Shown: one piece after another, positions 1 to 8,880 of the stretch | Layout: each line of letters opens with the position of its first letter | Numbering within the stretch: position 1 is the first letter of the stretch | DNA from: an uncultured Barnesiella sp. | GTDB lineage: Bacteria > Bacteroidota > Bacteroidia > Bacteroidales > Barnesiellaceae_A | Direction of reading: 5' to 3' | NCBI GenBank assembly: GCA_944321085.1 | Contig: CALUJY010000005.1 | Coordinates: 1 to 40,122, forward strand | DNA length: 40,122 bases | Notes under the pieces: model-generated | The model's input: only the letters and a program-made list of their open reading frames with translations | What the model was told of the DNA's origin: nothing | Database searches by the model: none | Translations under genes and position numbers: made by a program

Positions 1-117
1 TTCGAGGAAGGCATCGAGAAGACCGTACGGTGGTACCTCGACAACCAGGAGTGGATGGACAACATCACCTCGGGCGATTACGAAAAGTACTACGAGGAAA
101 TGTATGCAAAGAGATGA
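1..117 (+). CDS. rfbB: dTDP-glucose 4,6-dehydratase, C-terminal end (partial)
   Basis: The window opens inside this gene; only the last 38 residues are present, ending in TGA. The tail has the pattern K-T-V-x-W-Y-L-D-N-x-E-W followed by SGDYxKYYxxMY, which is the typical C-terminus of RmlB/RfbB. The enzyme converts dTDP-glucose to dTDP-4-keto-6-deoxyglucose, the first committed step to dTDP-rhamnose and related sugars. It sits directly upstream of a polysaccharide operon on the same strand, which fits supply of an activated sugar. The catalytic and NAD-binding parts lie outside the window, so a closely related NDP-sugar dehydratase cannot be excluded. Confidence 0.85.
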   Translation, partial: FEEGIEKTVRWYLDNQEWMDNITSGDYEKYYEEMYAKR

Positions 118-194
118 TGCTACTGTATTTTTTATAATAGTTAGAATATCGTCCAGTTGTGTATTCAAATAAAAAACGCAGGTAAGCTAATATA

Positions 195-1724
195 ATGAGC
201 GAGGCAGATGCTGAAAATAAGAGAATAGCAAAAAATACAGCAGTGCTCTACGTGCGTATGCTGATATCGATGTTTATCGGTTTCTTCACGTCACGCATAT
301 TATTAAATCAATTAGGGGTGATTGATTATGGCATTTACAATGTTGTAGGTAGCATTGTTGTTATGCTCGGATTTCTGAACTCGACTCTTTCGTTAAGCAC
401 CCAACGCTTTATTAATTATGAATTAGGAAGTGGAAATTACGATAGGCTGAGCAAAGTATACTCTTCATCTATCGTAATTCACGCAGCACTTGCCTTTTTG
501 GTGCTTATCATTGCAGAGACAGTGGGATTATGGTTTCTCAATACGCATATGAATATCCCGACAGAGCGTATGGTTGCTGCCAATTATGTATATCAGTTCT
601 CCATATTTTCTGCCATGTTTTCAATCATAATGATACCACACTCTGCAACTATCATAGCACATGAGCACATGAAACAATATGCCACCATAGGTATAATAGA
701 TGTGCTTCTGCGACTTTGTGTTGCCTGTATGTTATACATAATTCAAACTGACAAACTCATTGTCTATGCATTGGCCATGTTCCTTGTCGTTTTGGCCAAC
801 TATTTGACATACTATATATATTGTAAAAAGAAGTTTCCCGAATGTTCTTTCATCTTCTCGAAAGACAAACAATTGTATCGGGAAATGCTTTCATTTTCCG
901 GATGGAACATATTCAGTAGCATTTCTATGATTCTTAATGGTCAAGTTGTCAGCATTATTATGAATATATTCTTTGGCCCTATAGTAAATGCCGCTAGAGG
1001 AATTTCTTCTCAAGTAAATGGAGCAATTGGGGGATTTGTTCAAAATTTCCAAATTGCAGTAAATCCGAGAATCATTCAAACATTTGCTGCTGATGAAATT
1101 CAAACATTTTACCGATTAATCAATCAGAGTGCAAAGTTTTCATTCTTTCTATTACTGATATTCGTCGTACCAGTTTGGATTAACATTGACGATATTTTAC
1201 AACTTTGGTTGGGAACTGTTCCAGAACATACAGCTGATTTCTGCAGAATAATATTTATTTCATCCCTTATAAATACTTTTTCATTACCCTTAGCTACAGC
1301 AGCAAATGCAACTGGAAACATAAAAATTTTCCAACTAGCATGTGGAGTTTTTGAGATTCTAAACATCCCGTTTTCTTATTTGTTGCTAAAACTTGGCAAT
1401 CCTCCGGTTTCTGTTTATTTGGTTCAATTAACAATAACAATTTCTACATTATTGATCAGATTGATTGTTTTAAGAAAATTGGTAAATTTAAACATATATC
1501 TATTTTTTACTAAAATAGTATTCCGTTGTTTGTTTGTCGCCGTATTGTCATTTTCAACAATGATGATAGTAACGTACATCAATGTAGAATCCATACTGGG
1601 ACTTTTAAGTTCAATTTTCATATCGTTAAGCTTGACAGTATTATCCATTATACTTTTGGGTTTGAATAGAGAAGAAAAAGCTATTGCAATGAATCTGATA
1701 AAAAATAAACTGCATATTAAATGA
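195..1724 (+). CDS. Wzx-like polysaccharide flippase (MATE/MOP superfamily)
   Basis: A 509-residue, very hydrophobic protein with about 12-14 predicted membrane segments. The N-terminus carries the pattern A-K-N-T-x-x-L-Y-x-R followed by SRILLNQLGxxDYGIYN, typical of lipopolysaccharide/O-unit flippases of the MOP superfamily (PST family). Its inferred job is to move undecaprenyl-linked repeat units across the inner membrane for polymerisation by a Wzy-type enzyme; a candidate polymerase lies at 7687-8880. The gene begins 77 bp after the dehydratase and ends in an ATGA overlap with the next glycosyltransferase, so it is probably co-transcribed and translationally coupled. The DNA is AT-rich. 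The family is clear; the substrate is not known. Confidence 0.88.
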   Translation: MSEADAENKRIAKNTAVLYVRMLISMFIGFFTSRILLNQLGVIDYGIYNVVGSIVVMLGFLNSTLSLSTQRFINYELGSGNYDRLSKVYSSSIVIHAALAFLVLIIAETVGLWFLNTHMNIPTERMVAANYVYQFSIFSAMFSIIMIPHSATIIAHEHMKQYATIGIIDVLLRLCVACMLYIIQTDKLIVYALAMFLVVLANYLTYYIYCKKKFPECSFIFSKDKQLYREMLSFSGWNIFSSISMILNGQVVSIIMNIFFGPIVNAARGISSQVNGAIGGFVQNFQIAVNPRIIQTFAADEIQTFYRLINQSAKFSFFLLLIFVVPVWINIDDILQLWLGTVPEHTADFCRIIFISSLINTFSLPLATAANATGNIKIFQLACGVFEILNIPFSYLLLKLGNPPVSVYLVQLTITISTLLIRLIVLRKLVNLNIYLFFTKIVFRCLFVAVLSFSTMMIVTYINVESILGLLSSIFISLSLTVLSIILLGLNREEKAIAMNLIKNKLHIK

Positions 1725-2653
1725 AAACCTCAGTTGTCCTATCTGCCTATAATGGTGAAAGATTCATATTGGAGCAACTTGAATCCATTCGAATTCAAAC
1801 CGTTCCTGTCGACGAAGTTATCATATTAGATGATTGCTCAACCGACAATACTGCCAAAATCTGTCAAGATTTTATTATTCGGCACAATCTATCGCATTGG
1901 CATTTTGAAGTAAATGTCCAAAATAAAGGATTCAGTCAAAATTTTTATGATGGTTTTCAAAAAGCAACTGGTGATATTATTTTCATTTGCGACCAAGACG
2001 ACATCTGGCAGCCCAACAAAGTTGAGCAAATAAAATATTATTTCAAGAATCATCCGGATGCAATGTCTATTTGTTCTGCGTTCACTAGATTCTATGAAAA
2101 CACGATTTTTGATCAACATATAAAAACTCCGAACAGGAAAAAAAGCGGTATTAAGAAAATTAATTTCAATGAATTTTGCCAATTTCACTGGTATCTTGGA
2201 ATGACCACAGCATTTAAAATAGAAATTCTACAGCACCATTATAAAGAATGTATTTCTATAATTCCTTATGATATTTCTGTCAATCTTATAGCAGTATTAC
2301 AAAATGGCTTGTATTACGTTGATGAAGTATTAGTCAATCGGAGAAGCTACCCTGATAGTACAAGTAACAAGATTGCTACAGAATGGAAAAACAGGCAATT
2401 CAATGGAAATCAATTATTATACAGTATCCACAGACACAATTTAAATCTGCAAGCTTTCAAAGACTTCATTTTAAGATATTATGAAAATGCAGACTACACA
2501 GAAACGACAGACAAATATCTATCAATCAATAACGACCGATTTAAATACATCCAGAATAAGTCACTCCTACAATGGCTATTTTGTTTAAACAAATTCATTA
2601 AAACATACCCAATTAGAAAATACATAGCAGATGGGTTATTTCTGCTTAAATAA
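1721..2653 (+). CDS. Family 2 glycosyltransferase
   Basis: A 310-residue GT-A fold enzyme. The N-terminus has S-V-V-L-S-A-Y-N-G, then ILDDCSTDNT around residues 34-43, and the DQDDIW motif near residues 91-96, all typical of GT2 rhamnosyl/galactosyl-type transferases in which an aspartate pair binds the metal and nucleotide sugar. It probably adds one sugar to a lipid-linked repeat unit at the cytoplasmic face of the membrane. The start codon overlaps the flippase stop as ATGA, so translation is likely coupled. The C-terminal part is basic and aromatic, as in membrane-associated GT2 enzymes. Donor and acceptor cannot be told from the sequence. Confidence 0.9.
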   Translation: MKTSVVLSAYNGERFILEQLESIRIQTVPVDEVIILDDCSTDNTAKICQDFIIRHNLSHWHFEVNVQNKGFSQNFYDGFQKATGDIIFICDQDDIWQPNKVEQIKYYFKNHPDAMSICSAFTRFYENTIFDQHIKTPNRKKSGIKKINFNEFCQFHWYLGMTTAFKIEILQHHYKECISIIPYDISVNLIAVLQNGLYYVDEVLVNRRSYPDSTSNKIATEWKNRQFNGNQLLYSIHRHNLNLQAFKDFILRYYENADYTETTDKYLSINNDRFKYIQNKSLLQWLFCLNKFIKTYPIRKYIADGLFLLK

Positions 2654-2661
2654 ATTTAATT

Positions 2662-3647
2662 ATGAGAAAATACTTGTTAATTCTAAAACATCTTATAGAC
2701 ATTATTCGCATATCGATTAAAGATGGTTTTGAATTTATTAAATTTACCGAATTATTATACACTAAAGAAGATAAAATCAATCGATTGCAGTTCGAACTAA
2801 CAGTTGGGGTACATTCTTTAGAAAAAGGCTTATCGTATAGAAACAAGAAAAAAGGATTTGGAGAGGCTAAAGCAATAAAACAGCTTAGTACACTTCTTAA
2901 TTATATTATTTAAAGAAAGGATATCCTCACAATAATTATGCCGTGTTTGAAACGATTGCTATTGTCAAAGCTTATTTAACATACAAACAATCGGTTGGAG
3001 AAACAAATTGTATAATCGAACAACTATACCAACAATGCCTTCATTATATTGCCAATATTTCTAACAATTATTGCGTTGCAGGAGTAGATAATATTAAAAA
3101 AGAGGTACTTACCTGCCAAAATAAAGAAGCTATTCAATCATTGTTTGAAAACACGCGAAGCATTCGGAATTATGATAAATCAATAGCTGTAACAGAAGAT
3201 GAAATAAAATCGGCAATTTCTCTTTCCAGAATGGCACCATCTGCGTGTAATCGACAACCTGTGAAGGTATATTATACGATGGATCCAATAAAAAATGTGG
3301 GAATCAGCAAATTGATACCGGGCAATCGTGGATTTGAAAATGAAATTCCCAATTTCCTCGTTGTCACTTCTGCAAAAAACTTCTTTGGTCTATTTGAATA
3401 TAATCAATGGTTTGTGAATGGTGGTATTTTTTTAGGATATCTGAGATTGGCTTTACAAACCGTAAATCTTGGTTCTTGCATATTTCAATGGTCTTTGCGT
3501 TCCGATGAAAAATCATTGCGAACACTTTGTGGCATTCCTGAAAATGAAGCCATCGTTGCTATTGTTGGAATCGGCCATTACGCAAACGAATCATATTGTA
3601 TTAAAGCACAACGCAAATCGGTAGACGAATATATTTCCAAATTTTAA
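2662..3647 (+). pseudogene. Nitroreductase-family protein, interrupted by a single-base frameshift
   Basis: The first 83 codons (2662-2913) end in a premature TAA at 2911-2913. The same protein clearly continues one frame back: reading that frame through the stop gives a continuous LKKGYPHNNYAVFETIAIVKAY segment split only by the frame change, then the nitroreductase fold with TRSIRNY near 3150 and SRMAPSACNRQP near 3225, which usually line the FMN site. The change corresponds to loss of one base around 2900-2912. No slippery heptamer lies in the correct phase, so programmed frameshifting is unlikely. Nitroreductase-like genes are often next to pyruvyl transferase genes in polysaccharide loci, as here (2 bp gap). 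The 3' part could still be made from the GTG at 2943. A sequencing or assembly error is possible. Confidence 0.75.
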
Positions 3648-3649
3648 TT

Positions 3650-4810
3650 ATGAGCACAAATAAAACAATTGGATTTTGGGGACTTAGCTTTAATAGTGGA
3701 AATATGGGATGTAATGCTCTCTCATATTCCTTTTTGAGTATTTTAAATAAAATTACGACGGAGCACACTCGAGTCTTTGTTTTTTTTCAAGGCAATGATT
3801 TTGACACATCATCCTTATCAACAGAAAAGGTATCTGTCATTTCTGCTGGATATAACCCACGTTCCATCGATTCAATTAAGACATTGGTCAAACGTTTAAA
3901 AGAATGCGATATTTCTATTGATTTTACTGCTGGCGACAGCTTCTCCGATATTTATGGACTGAAAGGTTTTCTTAAATCCTGTGCTTTTAAGAAATTGGCA
4001 ATGATTTATTCCAAGAAATTTATTCTTGGTCCACAAACGTATGGCCCATACACTCATTGGATGGCTAAATCGGTTGCAAAACACATCATTCGTAACGCAG
4101 ATTATGCATGCTCTCGCGATGCTGCGTCAGCGGAATATGTTAAGTCCCTATGCGGCACTGACATGGACATCTTCACTGATGTAGCTTTTGCACTTCCCTA
4201 CAAAAATCATAACACGATAACAACCACAAAAAAGAAAATAGGCATTAATGTGTCCGGACTTCTTTGGAACGGTGGATATACGAGCGACAACCAATTCAGC
4301 CTTACAGTAGACTATCGCACTTATATAACCTCACTTATCGAAAACCTGCTGCAGCAGAACGATATTAAAATTTACATAATTCCTCATGTCATTTCTGCGG
4401 GTATAAACCCAGAAAGCGATTATCCGATTTCCGAACAATTGGCGACACGATATCCATCCATTCATTTAGCCCCACGTTTTACGACCCCAATTGAAGCAAA
4501 AAATTTTATTGCAGAAATGGATGTATTCACCGGAGCTCGCATGCATGCCACGATTGGAGCCTTTTCAGCCGGTGTTGTGACTATCCCATTTTCATACAGC
4601 CGAAAGTTCGAAGGCTTATATAACAACTTAAACTATCCTTATACTATCAATGCTCGAGAACTTGATACATCTACAGCTATTCAGCAAACCCTTGAATATA
4701 TCAGTAATTCTCAACTGTTGAGAATATCACAAGCAAGAGCTTATAACATAATAGCAGAGAAAATAAGTGCTTTAGAAAAATCAATAATAAAGCAATTATT
4801 GTTAAAATGA
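3650..4810 (+). CDS. Polysaccharide pyruvyl transferase family protein
   Basis: A 386-residue protein. The N-terminus (T-I-G-F-W-G then S-G-N-M-G-C-N-A-L-S) is the glycine-rich loop of the family. The C-terminal half has DVFTGARMHATIGAFSAGV near residues 293-311, the conserved region in which an arginine and a histidine contact the phosphoenolpyruvate or sugar. The family transfers a ketal pyruvate from PEP to a hexose in an extracellular polysaccharide, adding negative charge. It starts 2 bp after the nitroreductase-family gene and overlaps the next acyltransferase by ATGA. Some members of this family act on other acceptors, so the exact acceptor remains open. Confidence 0.88.
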   Translation: MSTNKTIGFWGLSFNSGNMGCNALSYSFLSILNKITTEHTRVFVFFQGNDFDTSSLSTEKVSVISAGYNPRSIDSIKTLVKRLKECDISIDFTAGDSFSDIYGLKGFLKSCAFKKLAMIYSKKFILGPQTYGPYTHWMAKSVAKHIIRNADYACSRDAASAEYVKSLCGTDMDIFTDVAFALPYKNHNTITTTKKKIGINVSGLLWNGGYTSDNQFSLTVDYRTYITSLIENLLQQNDIKIYIIPHVISAGINPESDYPISEQLATRYPSIHLAPRFTTPIEAKNFIAEMDVFTGARMHATIGAFSAGVVTIPFSYSRKFEGLYNNLNYPYTINARELDTSTAIQQTLEYISNSQLLRISQARAYNIIAEKISALEKSIIKQLLLK

Positions 4811-5842
4811 CAATTAAGACTTTCGATTCTAAAATATCTGTAACAAAAGCTCTTTGTATAATTCTTATGGTCATTGGACATAGTGGATGCCCAACTTTTT
4901 TGAGTGAATATATCTATCTATTCCATATGCCCTGTTTTTTCTTTGTTTCAGGCTTTTTACTAAAAGACAAATATTTAAATGATATGTCAATATTTGTAAA
5001 ACGTCGATTCAAAGGTTTATGGTGGCCATTTGTAAAATGGTCTGTAATATTTATGCTTTTACACAATGTTCTAACCTCATTGCATATCTATAATAGTAGT
5101 TATACACTGATGGATATGGCATATAAACTCTTACACATTGTTACAATGACAGGTAGTGAACAACTGCTCGGAGGATATTGGTTTTTGAAAGAATTGTTAT
5201 ATGCTTCAGTTATATCAATTATTGCACTTAAACTATCACATTCCATACCCAACAGAAAAGAGGGAAAAGAATTTCAAAATGGCGTTATATTGACATTGAC
5301 ATTTCTTGTTCTTGCATACATCTTAAGCATTGTTCCTTTCAAGATTCCAACAATTGGAAGTAAAACGATGTTGGCAACCAGTTTTTATTTGGCGGGATAT
5401 TCTTACCATCACTCCTCTGACAACCATAGTAATATGCTGTACGGAATACTTTCCTTATTAACCGTATTTACAGTAACCTTCTTTTTTACAGGAACCATGG
5501 ATTCGACCAATATTTCAATCTTTTTATATTTTATAGTAGCGATGATTGGAACTATTGGCATCATAAATTTCGCCGGACACATTACAGGAAATGCTTTAAA
5601 AGTACTAAATTACGTTGGTGATAAAACATTATACATTCTTACGTTCCATTTCATTTCCTTTAAATTGATCAGTTTAATTCTCATTGCATATTTACAATTT
5701 ACCAATAATCCGACTATCGGATTTTCCTGTAATTTCAGGATTAAATTCATTTAGTTGGGTTATTTACTCCATTGTAGGTGTTACTATCCCATTATTATTA
5801 TGGGAATTCTCTCAATTCGTACAATCTAAATTCGGAAAATGA
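4807..5842 (+). pseudogene. Acyltransferase 3 family protein with a C-terminal frameshift
   Basis: An integral-membrane acyltransferase with motifs S-V-T-K-A-L-C-I-I-L-M-V-I-G-H and LFHMPCFFFVSGFLL at the N-terminus, as in O-acetyltransferases that decorate surface glycans. The frame entered at 4807 stops at 5752-5754 after 315 residues. From the TTTT run at 5722-5725 the next frame (+1) continues with a plausible last membrane helix and a basic tail, and ends with TGA at 5840-5842, which overlaps the next gene's ATG as ATGA, exactly like the other junctions in this operon. This indicates one extra T relative to the ancestral 344-residue protein. Loss of the last helix may or may not inactivate it. 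The short T run could also be an assembly error. Confidence 0.78.
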
Positions 5843-6684
5843 AAGTAGCAGTAATCATACTTAACTATAATTCTTCCGACGATTGTCGGAAATGCGTGTC
5901 GTTCTTGAAGCGGCAGGAAGGAGTGGAACTGGAATTGGTGTTGGTCGACAATTGTTCGCCTGACGGCGAAAAGGTGGCAACTCTCTGCCAAGAGCAAGGC
6001 TGCACTTTTATTGCCAGTCTTGAAAATAGGGGCTACAACGCGGGTAACAATATAGGTCTGCGCTATGCGGCTGAGAAAGGATATAAATACGCCCTCATAG
6101 CCAATCCTGATATGGAATTTCCACAAACAGACTACGTAAAACGGCTTGTCGAAGTAATGGAGCAAGACGAGGAAATTGTTGTAGCGGGTTCCGACATCGT
6201 GGGAGCTGACGGAATCCATCAAAATCCATTGGTTAGAGACGGCAACTGGACAACAAGCTTCAATTGGATAAAGGGCTTATTTCGCAAAAAGGACATTGAT
6301 GCATACGAATTCATTGACAATTACAAAGATAGCCATTACTGTTCAAAAGTAAGTGGCTGCTGCCTGATGGTCAGAATGGATTTTATTCGAGAAATTGGAT
6401 TTTTTGATGAATATCCTTTCCTCTACTGCGAAGAGCCAATTCTTTCCCGTCAGGTAGAAATGGCAGAAAAATGCATGTATTTCACAGCAAAAGCACAAGC
6501 CACCCACCGCCATATTGCTTCTACAAAAGGAGATCCCGTAAAACGTTTTCAACATTGGAAACGCTCACGCATATATTTTATAGACCGATATAGCGGGGAT
6601 GTGTGGATAGGGAAAAAATTGGCAATACTTTCTATGATACTCTATGTGAGATTGTTTACCTTTGTAAAAAAGATAGGAAAATAA
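5839..6684 (+). CDS. Family 2 glycosyltransferase, rhamnosyltransferase-like
   Basis: A 281-residue GT-A enzyme. It starts V-A-V-I-I-L-N-Y-N-S-S, has LVDNCSPDG near residues 34-42, ENRGYNAGNN near 60-69 and the metal-binding ANPDMEF near 88-94. This arrangement is typical of GT2 enzymes of the RfbF/WcaA-like rhamnosyltransferase group, which would fit the dTDP-sugar gene at the left edge, but the donor is an inference. The upstream acyltransferase, with its frame restored, overlaps this start by ATGA. The first half of the gene is less AT-rich than its neighbours, which suggests a separate origin. Confidence 0.9.
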   Translation: MKVAVIILNYNSSDDCRKCVSFLKRQEGVELELVLVDNCSPDGEKVATLCQEQGCTFIASLENRGYNAGNNIGLRYAAEKGYKYALIANPDMEFPQTDYVKRLVEVMEQDEEIVVAGSDIVGADGIHQNPLVRDGNWTTSFNWIKGLFRKKDIDAYEFIDNYKDSHYCSKVSGCCLMVRMDFIREIGFFDEYPFLYCEEPILSRQVEMAEKCMYFTAKAQATHRHIASTKGDPVKRFQHWKRSRIYFIDRYSGDVWIGKKLAILSMILYVRLFTFVKKIGK

Positions 6685-6685
6685 G

Positions 6686-7684
6686 ATGATGGCACGAGAA
6701 CGTTATATAGACATTGTAAAAGGATTATCAATTCTCTGTATCACATTTTTGCACTACGAGCAGGGTATTCTACCTTCAACAATTAATGTTTTTATCGGGT
6801 CATTTATGATAACGGCTTTTTATGTAACATCCGGATGGGTATCTGCTATGCATCCTTCGCAGCGGACACTAAAAGAGCTCATTAAAAGACGATGGAAACA
6901 ACTGGGTATTCCTTATTTGTGGTGGACAGCTATAATTCTTGTTTTTGACTTTATCTTACTCGGATTTGGGTATTATGATATTAAATTTATTGGAACAGAA
7001 ATATATAAATCTATTACTCTTCGTGGTATAGGGACTTTATGGTTCTTACCTGCCTTATTTGGTGGGGAGATTATATGGTATTGGTTAAAAAAACAAAATA
7101 AAGTATGGGTTATTGTTTTGGCTCTTGTCATTACTATTATTTATAAACATTATTATATTCAAATATTTGGAAGTGAAACAGAAACCATATATCGAATTAT
7201 TGATACACCGTTTCGTACTATTAGCAATATATTAAGAGCTTGGATTGGTATAGCGTTTGGTTATTATGCATACTCAATCCTAAAAAATAATATTCTAAAA
7301 GGTTCAAAATTATTGTTGACTGTTATAGGATTAGCTTTCTGCATATTTGCTTTTATTACGGCAAACTATCTTCCTCCGATTTTATCGCCATTATGGAGTT
7401 TCTTAGCTCCATTATTTGGCCCATTGGGATTGTTGTTATTAGCCAAACCAATGCAACAATCATCTGTTTTAAATTATTTCAATTATTGGGGATTGAATTC
7501 ATTAAACTTAATGGTGACTCATTATTCTATAATAATGGTATTGTTTATTATAGTTGTAGAGAATGGTTTCAATCAACCTTTTTATGGATGGATTACTATT
7601 ATTTGTTTTATCCTTTCATTACCTATACAACATCTTTTAGTCTCTGTCATCAACAAATATGCAAAGTTTACGATAGGTAAATAA
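6686..7684 (+). CDS. Acyltransferase 3 family membrane protein
   Basis: A 332-residue polytopic protein with about 10 predicted membrane helices. The first helix holds R-Y-I-D-I-V-K-G-L-S-I-L followed by a histidine (F-L-H-Y), the pattern of the acyltransferase-3 family in which that histidine is catalytic. It is expected to O-acylate (often O-acetylate) a sugar of the repeat unit from the cytoplasmic or periplasmic side. The gene begins 1 bp after the preceding GT2 stop and is intact, unlike the first acyltransferase of this operon at 4807. Start choice between ATG at 6686 and ATG at 6689 is uncertain and changes one residue only. Confidence 0.85.
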   Translation: MMARERYIDIVKGLSILCITFLHYEQGILPSTINVFIGSFMITAFYVTSGWVSAMHPSQRTLKELIKRRWKQLGIPYLWWTAIILVFDFILLGFGYYDIKFIGTEIYKSITLRGIGTLWFLPALFGGEIIWYWLKKQNKVWVIVLALVITIIYKHYYIQIFGSETETIYRIIDTPFRTISNILRAWIGIAFGYYAYSILKNNILKGSKLLLTVIGLAFCIFAFITANYLPPILSPLWSFLAPLFGPLGLLLLAKPMQQSSVLNYFNYWGLNSLNLMVTHYSIIMVLFIIVVENGFNQPFYGWITIICFILSLPIQHLLVSVINKYAKFTIGK

Positions 7685-7686
7685 TA

Positions 7687-8880
7687 ATGAAACCGTTGTT
7701 GTCACATTTCACTACTAAGAACATTGCTTGTTTTATATTAGTGCTATTTTGCATCCAATATATTCCAATAGAAAGCAGAGCCAGTATTAGCTATTTAAAA
7801 CTAGCAGTTTCTGCATTATGCCCCTTCATTTTCATCACTCTTACGCCCAAAATTACAAAAGCCCTATTTTGGTGTGTACTATATTATTGTTTGGTAGTTT
7901 TTGCAGCAATTATGCACCCGGCATCACTTAGATGGAGTACCGTTCTATTTCTGTGTTCATTCCTTCTTACTTACATCACTTATTATAATCTTATTGTAGC
8001 AGAAAAGGCTTTCGATTCTGATTTTTTTATACGAATTCTCAAGGGCTTAATTCTCGCCTATTTTGCAACACTTGTCATACAACAAATATTTATCATTATA
8101 GGAATCACAACTTTTGCTCCCATTAATCTTGTCCAAGTTCTTGACAGAGGAATTGGAGCTAATTCCCTATCATATGAGCCATCTACTGCCGCTCGAATTT
8201 TAACTGTATTATTTTTGGCTTTACTACGGATGTATGAATTAAAATATGCACGTTCTCTTTCATTTCAAGAAATATACAAAGAAGCTAAATGGCCTACAAT
8301 CAGTTTTCTTTGGTGTATGCTGACAATGGGTAGTGGAACTGCATTTATTGCGTTAGGTATTATATCATTATATTTCATTCGACGCCAATATGCATTTATT
8401 GTCATCCCATTATTAGTTGTTTTTTATGCGCTAATCCCTTACATCGATTTTGAGCCATTACAACGAGCATACAAAACATTCAATGCGTTCCTCACTTTGG
8501 ATGCTGATATTGTTCGGAAAGCAGACGGAAGTGCTGCCTCCCGCGTCGTTCCGTTAGTTAATACTATTACTTCATTAGATTTAATGAAATGGGATACTTG
8601 GTTCGGGCATGGTGTTGACTATTCTTTGAAAGATGGAATGTTTAGTGACACTGTTCTAATCGGTGGAATTGGTGATTATGGATTATTAAGTTTCATTACA
8701 ATGCAAATACTTGTATTTAAATGTGCTATAACAAAGTTCTTCTCCCTTGAAACTTTGATTTGGATAGCACTTTTCAACATGTCTTTAACTAATGTTCCTT
8801 ATACTTGGGGGGCTATCATGATATTTACAACATCATTTTTTTTAAAAGAAAAATCCTATGGTAAAATATCAATGGAATAA
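7687..8880 (+). CDS. Wzy-like O-antigen/capsule polymerase candidate
   Basis: A 397-residue protein with about 10-11 hydrophobic helices and one larger soluble loop, the usual layout of Wzy/O-antigen ligase-type proteins. Weak family signatures are SYEPSTAARI near residue 160, GSGTAFIAL near 217, ASRVVPLV in the large loop near 281, and WFGHGVD. Wzy polymerases join lipid-linked repeat units in the periplasm; these proteins are poorly conserved, so the call rests on topology, the loop motif and its place beside flippase and transferase genes. It starts 2 bp after the acyltransferase stop, and its 3' end overlaps the next gene by 23 bp. Confidence 0.75.
   Translation: MKPLLSHFTTKNIACFILVLFCIQYIPIESRASISYLKLAVSALCPFIFITLTPKITKALFWCVLYYCLVVFAAIMHPASLRWSTVLFLCSFLLTYITYYNLIVAEKAFDSDFFIRILKGLILAYFATLVIQQIFIIIGITTFAPINLVQVLDRGIGANSLSYEPSTAARILTVLFLALLRMYELKYARSLSFQEIYKEAKWPTISFLWCMLTMGSGTAFIALGIISLYFIRRQYAFIVIPLLVVFYALIPYIDFEPLQRAYKTFNAFLTLDADIVRKADGSAASRVVPLVNTITSLDLMKWDTWFGHGVDYSLKDGMFSDTVLIGGIGDYGLLSFITMQILVFKCAITKFFSLETLIWIALFNMSLTNVPYTWGAIMIFTTSFFLKEKSYGKISME

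Noticed and set aside
2905..2916. Programmed -1 frameshift at TTTAAAG
   Set aside because: The heptamer is not in the phase needed for the upstream frame, and the stop comes before slippage could occur, so a plain base loss is more likely.
7393..7680. A 95-codon + frame
   Set aside because: It lies wholly within the acyltransferase gene 6686-7684 in another frame and has no motif.
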